Source of the DNA: an uncultured Bacillota bacterium
GTDB lineage: Bacteria > Bacillota_I > Bacilli_A > RFN20 > CAG-826
Length of the DNA stretch: 64,000 nucleotides
Assembly (NCBI GenBank): GCA_949293555.1
Contig: CASFDV010000004.1
Coordinates: 1 to 64,000, forward strand
Direction of reading: 5' to 3'
Of the stretch, positions 23,473 to 30,829 are shown piece by piece. The notes beneath the pieces are model-generated. The model saw nothing but the letters and a program-made list of their open reading frames with translations, had not been told where the DNA came from and did no database searches. Position 1 is the stretch's first letter, and each line of letters starts with the position of its first letter. The translations under genes were made by a program, and so were the position numbers.

Positions 23473-24788
23473 AGTACGATCGCTTCTTTGAATTCGCGAA
23501 GGAGGCGGGGCTGGAGGAAGCCCAGCTCTACGTCGGTCGCTCGGAGTCTTTCGAGTTCGCCTTGTTCCACAAGGAACTCGACTCCTATAGCGTCTCGACC
23601 TCGGTCTCCCTCTGGGCTTCCGGCGTGAAGGACGGCCATATCGCCTTCTGCACCTCTGAGAAGGATGACGAGGAAGGCTACCGCGAGATGGTGGACGCGA
23701 TCGTCCGTTCCACCGCCCTTCTTGAAAAGCCGGACGAAGTCGGCCTCTTCGCGGGGAGCGAGCGCTACGTGTCCAAGAAAGTCAGGAACCCCGCCCTGGC
23801 GAAAACCGCGCCTGAGGAGAAGATCGCCCTGGCGAAGAAACTGGAGGACCTTCTCTTCCACGAAGAGGGCGTGGCGGAAGTCGCCGAGGTGTTCTATTCC
23901 GAAAGCGACGACACGGTCCTCTTCATGAACTCCCACGGGCTCAGGCTCAGAAGCGCCGGGAACAGCTTCATCATCGGCGGCTACGTGACCGGCAAGGACG
24001 GGGAGAAGACGATCGACACAGGCGATTCCTTCTTCGGGGACGACCTGAAGGCGTTCGACCCGGCGGAGCTCGCCAGGAAGATCGGGGACGACCTCCGGAA
24101 GCGCATGGGCGCCTCCAGCATGAAGAGCGGCGTCTATCCGACCATCATCCAGAACAAGGTGCTCCCTTCCTTCATCCGCGCGTTCGTCGGCGCGCTGAGC
24201 GCAGAGTCCGTCCAGAAGAAGACAAGCCCTCTTGCCGGGAAGCTGGGCGAGAGAATCCTCTCTTCCAAGGTCACCATCGAGGAAAGGCCCTTGGACAAGA
24301 CGGTGTTCTTCTCCGGGTTCGACGACGAGGGGGTCGCCAAGGAGAACCGCAAGCTCATAGAAAGGGGCACCCTCCTTACCTACCTCCATAACCGAGAGAC
24401 GGCGAAGAAGGACGGGGTGACGACCACGGGGAACGCCGCCTATGGCGGAGGCTCCATCGGCATCGGCGCTGGATTGATCAGGCTCAGGAAGGGGAAAGGC
24501 ACCCTGGATGACCTTGCCGCGAAGGTCTCGCATGGCGTCTACATCACCAGCATCGCCGGGCTTGGGACAGGCCTCAACCCTTATAACGGGGACTTCTCCT
24601 GCCAGGCCCAGGGATTCGAGATCGTGGACGGGAAGATCGGCCGTCCCCTGACCCTCATCACCTTGAGCGGAAACTTCTTCAAGATGCTGAAGGACTGCGT
24701 CGCCCTCGACGCGAACATGGTCCTCACCACAAGGAAGGTGGAGTGCCCGGACATCCTCGTCAAGGGCATGTCGATCGCCGGGGAATAG
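23469..24788 (+). CDS. pmbA: TldE/PmbA, non-catalytic partner of TldD
   Basis: 439 residues, homologous to TldD but without the HExxxH motif, as expected for the TldE/PmbA subunit that completes the active chamber. Conserved segments include the start MKYDRFFEFAKEAGLEEAQL, DAIVRST, and the C-terminal GIYITSIAG-like YITSIAGLGTGLNPYNGDF. The start ATG shares bases with the tldD TGA, so the two are translationally coupled and made in equal amounts. A terminator follows within ten bases. Confidence 0.93.
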   Translation: MKYDRFFEFAKEAGLEEAQLYVGRSESFEFALFHKELDSYSVSTSVSLWASGVKDGHIAFCTSEKDDEEGYREMVDAIVRSTALLEKPDEVGLFAGSERYVSKKVRNPALAKTAPEEKIALAKKLEDLLFHEEGVAEVAEVFYSESDDTVLFMNSHGLRLRSAGNSFIIGGYVTGKDGEKTIDTGDSFFGDDLKAFDPAELARKIGDDLRKRMGASSMKSGVYPTIIQNKVLPSFIRAFVGALSAESVQKKTSPLAGKLGERILSSKVTIEERPLDKTVFFSGFDDEGVAKENRKLIERGTLLTYLHNRETAKKDGVTTTGNAAYGGGSIGIGAGLIRLRKGKGTLDDLAAKVSHGVYITSIAGLGTGLNPYNGDFSCQAQGFEIVDGKIGRPLTLITLSGNFFKMLKDCVALDANMVLTTRKVECPDILVKGMSIAGE

Positions 24789-24795
24789 CTTTCGG

Positions 24796-24821
24796 AACCC
24801 GTCCGCGCGGACGGGTTTTCT
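24796..24821 (+). terminator. tldD-tldE terminator
   Basis: AACCCGTCCG and CGGACGGGTT pair almost without a loop and run into TTTTCTTT, eight bases after the stop of the TldE gene. Confidence 0.85.
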
Positions 24822-24834
24822 TTATGCCGAAATA

Positions 24835-24872
24835 TTGTTTTATACCTAGTTTTTGGTTATACATATACATCG
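24835..24872 (+). promoter_or_regulatory. Promoter of the AbiEi-like gene
   Basis: TTGTTT (24835-24840), a 17-base spacer and TATACA (24858-24863). The ATG follows nine bases later with no Shine-Dalgarno, so transcription should begin at or just before the start codon. TATACAT is repeated in tandem, six bases apart. Confidence 0.65.
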
Positions 24873-25481
24873 ATGAAATCAAAGGACAATAAGAGGACGA
24901 GAGGGAACGATCTAACTAGGAGATCGCTTGTATCCACGGATGAAATTCCTTTGTCTGGCGCCGATCGAGCGGCCTATGTCCGCCGCCTTGTCCTCGACGG
25001 CGAACTCGTTCCTGTCGCCTACGGCCTCTACAGGGGGAAGGACGCCCCGGAACCCTCCTTCCGCGATGTCGTGGAGTTCCGTTACCTTGGGGACAGCAAG
25101 CGCCCGACCGGGTTCTGGACAGGACCTTCTTTCCGTGAAGCCCTCCACGGACGGGACCCCTCTTTGCTGAGGGAGCCGGAGGTCATCTCGGAAAAGTCCA
25201 CATCAGGGAGGAAGAGAACGCTCCTGATGGGGCATAGGCTCACTCTAAGGAAACCTTGGGCGCCTCTTGAGAAAAGGACGTTGGCCGCAAACGCGCTTCT
25301 CTCCTATCTCGTCCTCGGGGACATGGAGGAACTCATGGAAGAGGTTCCCCTTCTCCGCAACTACATCCGTCGCAACCAGATCGGGACGGAGGAAGTCTCC
25401 TCGCTCTCGCCATTCTTTCCCGCCAAGGGGTCCAAGAGGCTTGTGGAGCTCGGTCTCCACAAGGTCCTTTGGCGGGGCTAG
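24873..25481 (+). CDS. AbiEi/DUF6088-like putative antitoxin or regulator
   Basis: 202 residues, basic, cytoplasmic. Residues of about 25-55 form a winged-helix-like segment with the pattern AAYVRRLVLDGELVPVAYGL followed by YRG, which resembles the DNA-binding domain of AbiEi/DUF6088 antitoxins. The second half (YLGDSKRPTGFWTG onward) also resembles the rest of that family, but I am only moderately sure. No toxin gene of the AbiEii nucleotidyltransferase type is adjacent. It is monocistronic between a terminator and a bidirectional terminator, probably with a leaderless mRNA. Confidence 0.55.
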   Translation: MKSKDNKRTRGNDLTRRSLVSTDEIPLSGADRAAYVRRLVLDGELVPVAYGLYRGKDAPEPSFRDVVEFRYLGDSKRPTGFWTGPSFREALHGRDPSLLREPEVISEKSTSGRKRTLLMGHRLTLRKPWAPLEKRTLAANALLSYLVLGDMEELMEEVPLLRNYIRRNQIGTEEVSSLSPFFPAKGSKRLVELGLHKVLWRG

Positions 25482-25491
25482 GGCAAAGGAA

Positions 25492-25515
25492 AGGCCGCCC
25501 CGAGGCGGCCTCTTC
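25492..25515. terminator. Bidirectional terminator
   Basis: AGGCCGCC (25492-25499) pairs with GGCGGCCT (25504-25511). It serves the AbiEi-like gene on the plus strand and the convergent membrane protein on the minus strand, where it is followed by TTTCCTTT. Confidence 0.75.
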
Positions 25516-25532
25516 ACGCGTTATGGGAAGCT

Positions 25533-26786
25533 TTATTCCTTGGGGCCTTCCTCTCCTCCGGAGGGCTTCTCTTCTTCCCTGGAAGGGGCTTCTCCGGCAA
25601 GGGGCGCCTTTTCTTCCGTAGAGGAGACTTCTTCCTCGCCGATGTTATAGGCGCTCAAATCCCAGTCGGGGTGGGCCTTGTGGATCATCCTGAGCCCATC
25701 GACGATGAGATTCTCCTCCAGGGCGCGCTTGCCCTCGGGGCTCTTGCGGATCGCGCGGTCGCTTTCGTCCAGCGCGCGGATGGTCTCCTGGTAGGAGCCG
25801 TCGATCAGTCCTGAGATGAGAAGATGGGCGCGAACCGCGGGGGCGCTTCCGAGAAGGGAGGCGTGCTTCTTGTCCTCGATGGACATTTCCTTGTAGGCGA
25901 GGCGTCCCTTCTCTTCCTCGCCCGCAAGAAGAAGGAGGGAGACCCGCTGGCAGCTTGCCTCGTGGACAAGGCGTCCGGAAAGGGTTTCCTGGCTCCGGAC
26001 GGCCTTCTCGGCGATCGAGGCGGCCTCAACGAGCTTTCCTTCCGCGAGGCGGCGGTAGAGGATGATGTCGTTCACCCCGTAGGTGAAGTCCGTCACGCTG
26101 TCGTAGACCTCCATCTCCTCGGCCTTCTCGCCGACGAGCATCTGATAGTTCCCGAGAAGGAGCTTGTTGTAGGCGACGCGGTTCGTCTCGTTGGTGAGGA
26201 CCGTCAGGAGATAGCCGTCGTTCTTGCTGTCGAGGGGCGCCGGGAAGATGTCATAGAGATAAAGCATCCCGCCGACGGTAAGCGCGGCGATCGCGAAAAT
26301 CTCCCACCAGACGAGGCCGGTGTTGCCGGAATTGCGGCCGACCTCGCAAAGGACGATCCAGACGACAAGCGCGACGACCTCGACGAAGAAGAGGACGAGC
26401 GGCATGTAGACGACCGCCTGGGGCTTGCTCTTCTCGACGTCCTTCGGGTAAAGGATCGTCTCCCCGGTGAGGCCGTCGTAGGAGTGGAAGGAGAAGGAGA
26501 CGCCCTTCCCTTCCTTCTTCTTCTGGAAGTTGAAGAAGAGGACGTTCACAGAATGGACGCCGTACTTCCCGATCGCCGCCCCCAGAAGATGCCCGGCCTC
26601 GATGAGGAAGGCGTTCAGGATGAGGGAGGCGATGACGGCGAGGACGAGAAGCAGGATGGGGTTCATGATCTGGTCGGCGTCGTTCGCTCCCTGGATCATG
26701 GGCTGGATGACGCCGAAGCCGATCCCCAGCACAAGGGCGAGCATCGCCGCGTAGGCGATCCACCCGAACATTTCGTTTTTCTTCAT
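25533..26786 (-). CDS. Membrane protein resembling a degenerate M50 (site-2 protease-like) peptidase
   Basis: 417 residues. Four or five hydrophobic segments lie in the first 190 residues (about 8-30, 42-66, 125-150, 165-190), then an acidic cytoplasmic region of helical, TPR-like character (200-375) and a Glu/Ser-rich tail. The second helix carries LIEAGHLLGAAIGKYG, which looks like the zinc motif of intramembrane M50 proteases (HExGH) with the first His replaced by Ile. Zinc hydrolysis is therefore doubtful. GGAGG precedes the ATG. A TATAAT box at 26870-26875 on the minus strand suggests its own promoter. Confidence 0.65.
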   Translation of the reverse strand: MKKNEMFGWIAYAAMLALVLGIGFGVIQPMIQGANDADQIMNPILLLVLAVIASLILNAFLIEAGHLLGAAIGKYGVHSVNVLFFNFQKKKEGKGVSFSFHSYDGLTGETILYPKDVEKSKPQAVVYMPLVLFFVEVVALVVWIVLCEVGRNSGNTGLVWWEIFAIAALTVGGMLYLYDIFPAPLDSKNDGYLLTVLTNETNRVAYNKLLLGNYQMLVGEKAEEMEVYDSVTDFTYGVNDIILYRRLAEGKLVEAASIAEKAVRSQETLSGRLVHEASCQRVSLLLLAGEEEKGRLAYKEMSIEDKKHASLLGSAPAVRAHLLISGLIDGSYQETIRALDESDRAIRKSPEGKRALEENLIVDGLRMIHKAHPDWDLSAYNIGEEEVSSTEEKAPLAGEAPSREEEKPSGGEEGPKE

Positions 26787-26890
26787 CTTTCCTCCTAGGC
26801 CGGAAGGCCGTGCCGGTGTTGGCCACCGTGCGTGCGCCTGGGCGCGTCCTCCCTATTGGAAGCGGATTGATTATAAAGCAAAGGAGCCGC
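26787..26890 (-). promoter_or_regulatory. Promoter and long leader of the M50-like gene
   Basis: TATAAT at 26875-26870 (minus strand) would give a leader of about 80 bases containing two GC-rich inverted repeats (GCGCCCAGGCGC and GGCCTTCCGGCC). AGGAGG lies before the start codon. It is one of the few long leaders in the window. Confidence 0.5.
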
Positions 26891-27448
26891 TCAGCGTCCG
26901 CCTTCCTCCTCCGCCATCCTGACCATCGCCGGGTAGATCATCTCCTGCGTGAGCTGGGCGAACCTCCTCATCTTCCTCTCGAAGCGGGTTACGGTGATGT
27001 CCGTGTCGCGGAAGACGTGGCTGAACTCGTTCTCGATGAAGGAGCCCATCCTTCTGGCAAGGAGCCTTGCCGCCCCTTTCCCAAGGGATCCGCCTTCGGC
27101 AGTGGAGGCGACCTCGAGGAGCCTTGTCATGGACTTGGAAAGGATGAAGCTGTCGACGATGTCATGGGCGCTCGAGGAATAGGCTGCCTTGAGGAAGGCG
27201 AAGTTCGACTTTGCGTAGCCGACAAGCGCGAGTATGAGTTCCTTCACGCTCCTGGCCTTATCCATGTCCTTGACCTTCTCCCCAAGGAAAATCTCGTCCA
27301 AAAGGTCATAAATATTCCGATAATGGTAATAGAAGGTCTGGCGATGCACCCCGCAGGCCTCGCAGATCGAGGTGACGTTGATCTCGTCGAGGGGAGTCGT
27401 CTCCATCATCTTCTGGAGCGTCTCCCGGAACTTCGACGAGGCTTTCAT
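26891..27448 (-). CDS. TetR-family transcriptional regulator (DhaS-like)
   Basis: 185 residues. The helix-turn-helix is INVTSICEACGVHRQTFYYH followed by YRNIYDLLDEIF, typical of TetR proteins of the DhaS-like group. The remaining residues (about 60-185) form the ligand-binding and dimer domain, with no recognisable ligand motif. It overlaps the end of psuG by four bases and is the last gene of the P-type ATPase, psuG, regulator unit. It may control that operon or the promoter of the M50-like gene just downstream; neither is shown by the sequence. Confidence 0.9.
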   Translation of the reverse strand: MKASSKFRETLQKMMETTPLDEINVTSICEACGVHRQTFYYHYRNIYDLLDEIFLGEKVKDMDKARSVKELILALVGYAKSNFAFLKAAYSSSAHDIVDSFILSKSMTRLLEVASTAEGGSLGKGAARLLARRMGSFIENEFSHVFRDTDITVTRFERKMRRFAQLTQEMIYPAMVRMAEEEGGR

Positions 27449-28359
27449 TCCCCCTCCTCCTTTAGCATGGAAAGCGCCACGGCGATCTTCGCCCCGAGGC
27501 GGGCGTTATTCACCGCGAGGGCGACGTTCGCCTCAAGGCTTTCCCCGCCGGAGAGCTCGACGATCTTCGCCAGCAGATAGGGTGTCGAGGCCTTCCCGTG
27601 GATTCCTTCTTTCTCCGCTTCCTCCAACGCCTGCTCGATGACCGGGTCGATCTTCTCCCGGGGAAGGGCGAGCTCCGGCGGGCAGGGGTTGGAGACGAGG
27701 ATCGCGCCTTTTATGGAAAGACCCCTTCGCGCAAGGACGATGCGGGCGATCTCTTCCGGAGTCCTGGCGACGTAGTCGACCGGCAGGCCGGAGTCCTGGC
27801 TATAGAAATCGGCAAGATGCGGCGCCTGATAGGAAAGGACGGTGACGCCTTCCGTCTCCAGCACCTCCAAAGTCTTGGGAAGGTCGAGGATCGCCTTCAC
27901 GCCGCTGGAGACGACGGTGATGTCATTTTCCCCTAACTCGGGGAGGTCCCGGGAGATGTCGAAAGTGTCCTCCGCCCCTCTATGAACGCCGCCGATCCCG
28001 CCGGTGGCGAACACCTCGATGCCGGCCTTCGCGGCAAGGATGATGGTCGCGCTCACCGTCGTGGCGCCCCATTTCCCCAAACCTACGGCTATGGGGAGGT
28101 CGCGTCGCGAGAGCTTCATCACGTCTTTCCTTGTCGCAATTGCGAGTAGCTCATCTTCCGAAAGGCCGACGACGGGCTCCCCGTCGACGACGGCGATCGT
28201 CGCGGGCACGGCCCCTTCCTCCCGCACGGCGCTTTCCAGGGCCTTCGCGGTCTCAAGGTTCCGGGGATAGGGCATCCCATGGGCGATGATGGTGCTTTCC
28301 AGGGCGACGACGGGCTTACGGCGGACGATGGCTTCCGCGACTTCCTTGGATACCCTCAT
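27445..28359 (-). CDS. psuG: Pseudouridine-5'-phosphate glycosidase
   Basis: 304 residues, family length. Key segments are VALESTIIAHGMPYPRNLET, VGLGKWGATTVSATI, FATGGIGGVHRGAEDTFDIS and LVSNPCPPE, all conserved in PsuG. The enzyme splits pseudouridine 5'-phosphate into uracil and ribose 5-phosphate in pseudouridine salvage. The usual partner kinase PsuK is not adjacent. It overlaps both neighbours by four bases (P-type ATPase upstream, TetR downstream), so all three are translated as one tightly coupled unit. Confidence 0.95.
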   Translation of the reverse strand: MRVSKEVAEAIVRRKPVVALESTIIAHGMPYPRNLETAKALESAVREEGAVPATIAVVDGEPVVGLSEDELLAIATRKDVMKLSRRDLPIAVGLGKWGATTVSATIILAAKAGIEVFATGGIGGVHRGAEDTFDISRDLPELGENDITVVSSGVKAILDLPKTLEVLETEGVTVLSYQAPHLADFYSQDSGLPVDYVARTPEEIARIVLARRGLSIKGAILVSNPCPPELALPREKIDPVIEQALEEAEKEGIHGKASTPYLLAKIVELSGGESLEANVALAVNNARLGAKIAVALSMLKEEGE

Positions 28360-30812
28360 GCCTTCTGCCCCTTTCTTTTATTCCAGCGATCGATGAAAGG
28401 CGCAAGAACGAGATAAAGCGTCCCGAGGGCGACGGAAAGCCCGGCGACGAGGCCCCAATGGGCAGGAGCAATGCCGTCGATCCGGAGATCGAAGATGCCC
28501 CATCCAAGGCCTACGTCGAGCCCGAAGGCGAGGACGGCGAGGGCAAGGATCCCGAAGAACACGATGGCGCGGTAGAGGTCAAGGGGCAGGCATACCTTGA
28601 AGAAGACGAAGTAGGCGATGATGGAGAAGGTGATGGCGGCGACGTAGCGCGCAGTCTCTAGGTCAAGGAAGCCGGGGTTCGCGAAGTGGATGATGTATAT
28701 GATCAGGACGGCGAGGATGGAGGCGCATCCGGCCGGGACAGCCCGGAAGATGATGTTTCTCACGAAGGAGCCCTCGAGCCTGTCGTTCGTCGGCTGGAGG
28801 GCGAGGAAGAAGCCTCCGGCCCCGATCGCGCCCAGCTCCCAGACGTACATGTTCGTCGTTGTGAAGGGGTAGTCGGGCCCGCCGAACCAGGAGGCGATGA
28901 GGAAGAAGAGGGACAGGACCATCGCGAAGGTCGTCTTGCTCAGGAACAAGGAGGCGGTCCTTTGGAGGTTGTTGATGACGCGGCGCCCTTCCGCGACCAC
29001 GTCGGGAAGCTTTGAGAAGTCGTTCTCAAGGGAGACGATGTGCGAGGCGTTCCTCGCGGCGCTGCTGCCGCTCGCCATCGCGATGGAGCAATCCGCTTTC
29101 TTGAGGGCGATGATGTCGTTCACCCCGTCGCCCGTCATCGCTACCTTGTGTCCCATCGCCTGGAGGGCTTCCACGAGCATCGCCTTCTGCTCCGGCTTCA
29201 CTCTGCCGAAAACAGAATATTTGTCTGCGATCTGCGGGATTTCTTCATCCTTCACATCTTCCATGGAAACATAGTTCCCAGCGTTGGGAACTCCGCATTC
29301 CTCCGCGATACGGGAGACCGTCATGGCGTTATCGCCGGAAATTACCTTCACCTGGACACCGTTGGAGACGAACCATGCGATGTTGGCCTTGGCATCTTCC
29401 TTCACGTGGTCGCTCAAGACGGCGAGGGCGATCATCTCAAGCTTCGTCGGAAGGGAGCCCGGGGCGAATTCTTCCTTGGAATGGTAGAGCCCGATCGTCC
29501 GCAGCCCTTCCTTGGCAAGGGAAAGGGACCTTGCTTTCAGTTCTTCCCCGACCTTCGCCTCGACGATGTCGGGAGCGCCCATGACGAACGTCCCGATGCC
29601 CGGGAAGCTGGCGGCGCTCCACTTGCGGCTTGAGTCGAAGGGAATCGCCGCCTTGAAGGAGTAGGAGTTCCCGTCCCCGGCATATTTCCGGAGGGCTCTC
29701 GCGGTCCCGTTATCGTCCCCCGTCGCCTCGAACAAGGAACGAAGGAGACGCTTGATCTCTTCTCTCGTGGCCTTCGTCCCAAGATAGACGTCCTTCACCT
29801 CCAGGGCCCCGTCCGTAAGGGTACCGGTCTTGTCGAAGCAAAGCACGTCCACGCGAGCCAGCATCTCGATGCAGTAGAGTTCCTGGACGTTCATCTTCTT
29901 CTGGGAAAGGTTGATGACGCCGACGGTGAGGGTGAGGGAGGTGAGGAGGTAGAGCCCGGCGGGGATCATCGCGGTGAGCGAGCCGGAGAAGCGGACCGCG
30001 AAGTCCTGGTAGGAGGGATAGTCGATGCCGTTCCCGTCCGTATAGGAAAGGATCACCCAGGTGACCGCGGTGACGACGCCGATGAAGATGGCGATGAGGC
30101 CGCAGACGAGGAAGAGCTTCATGTAAGTCCCTTTCAGCTCGCTGTCGGGTCTCTTGAACTGCCCGGCAGCCTCGCGGAGCCCCTCGATGTAGTTCGCCGC
30201 GCCCACGCGGTTCACCCGGCAGTAAACCTTGCCTGCGCGGACATAGGAGCCGGAAAGGAGTTGGTCTCCCGCCCTTTTCGGAACGGCATCGCTTTCGCCG
30301 GTAAGGAGGGATTCGTCCATGTCGCAGCGGCCGTTCACCACCACGCAGTCGGAAGGGACCTGGTCTCCGGGGGAAAGGATGATGATGTCCGAAAGGACAA
30401 GCTCGGAAGGAAGGAGGGAGACTTCCTTCCCGCCCCTCATCGCCGTGGCCCTTGGGTCGGTGAGAAGCCTCATCTTGTCGACGAGCCTGCGGGCGTGGAT
30501 GTCCGCGAGAAGCCCGAGGAAGATGTTGCAAAGGATCGGGGCGAGGAAGAACAAGTAGGTGATCTTCGCCTGGGCGACGAGGAGCATGGCCGCGATGCCG
30601 AAAAAGACGAGGTTGAAGAAGGAAAAGACGTTCTCGCGGACGATCTGCCAGTAGGTCTTCGTGACCTTCTTGGCCGTCTTGTTCATCAGCCCTTCCCTCT
30701 CGCGAGAGGCGATTTGGGCCTCGCTCAGGCCTATGGTGAAATCCGGGTCGAATTCCTCGGCCTCAAGAATCTTCTTTTCGATTTCTTCCTTGCGGAGGCT
30801 TCGTCTGGCCAT
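28356..30812 (-). CDS. Cation-transporting P-type ATPase (CtpE/HAD-IC-like)
   Basis: 818 residues. Phosphorylation motif DKTGTLTDG (Asp327), the actuator motif LLTGESDAVPK and the hinge TGDGVNDIIALKKADCS are present. Two hydrophobic pairs precede the catalytic loop and six C-terminal helices follow. There is no N-terminal heavy-metal domain, so it is not a copper or zinc exporter. Its layout is nearest to the CtpE/Exp7-like group, for which calcium or other divalent cations have been proposed. The ion here is not certain. TACACT lies six bases before the ATG and no Shine-Dalgarno is seen, so the transcript is probably leaderless. It is first in the operon with psuG and tetR. Confidence 0.9.
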   Translation of the reverse strand: MARRSLRKEEIEKKILEAEEFDPDFTIGLSEAQIASREREGLMNKTAKKVTKTYWQIVRENVFSFFNLVFFGIAAMLLVAQAKITYLFFLAPILCNIFLGLLADIHARRLVDKMRLLTDPRATAMRGGKEVSLLPSELVLSDIIILSPGDQVPSDCVVVNGRCDMDESLLTGESDAVPKRAGDQLLSGSYVRAGKVYCRVNRVGAANYIEGLREAAGQFKRPDSELKGTYMKLFLVCGLIAIFIGVVTAVTWVILSYTDGNGIDYPSYQDFAVRFSGSLTAMIPAGLYLLTSLTLTVGVINLSQKKMNVQELYCIEMLARVDVLCFDKTGTLTDGALEVKDVYLGTKATREEIKRLLRSLFEATGDDNGTARALRKYAGDGNSYSFKAAIPFDSSRKWSAASFPGIGTFVMGAPDIVEAKVGEELKARSLSLAKEGLRTIGLYHSKEEFAPGSLPTKLEMIALAVLSDHVKEDAKANIAWFVSNGVQVKVISGDNAMTVSRIAEECGVPNAGNYVSMEDVKDEEIPQIADKYSVFGRVKPEQKAMLVEALQAMGHKVAMTGDGVNDIIALKKADCSIAMASGSSAARNASHIVSLENDFSKLPDVVAEGRRVINNLQRTASLFLSKTTFAMVLSLFFLIASWFGGPDYPFTTTNMYVWELGAIGAGGFFLALQPTNDRLEGSFVRNIIFRAVPAGCASILAVLIIYIIHFANPGFLDLETARYVAAITFSIIAYFVFFKVCLPLDLYRAIVFFGILALAVLAFGLDVGLGWGIFDLRIDGIAPAHWGLVAGLSVALGTLYLVLAPFIDRWNKRKGQKA

Positions 30813-30829
30813 CGCTTGAGTGTAGCAGA

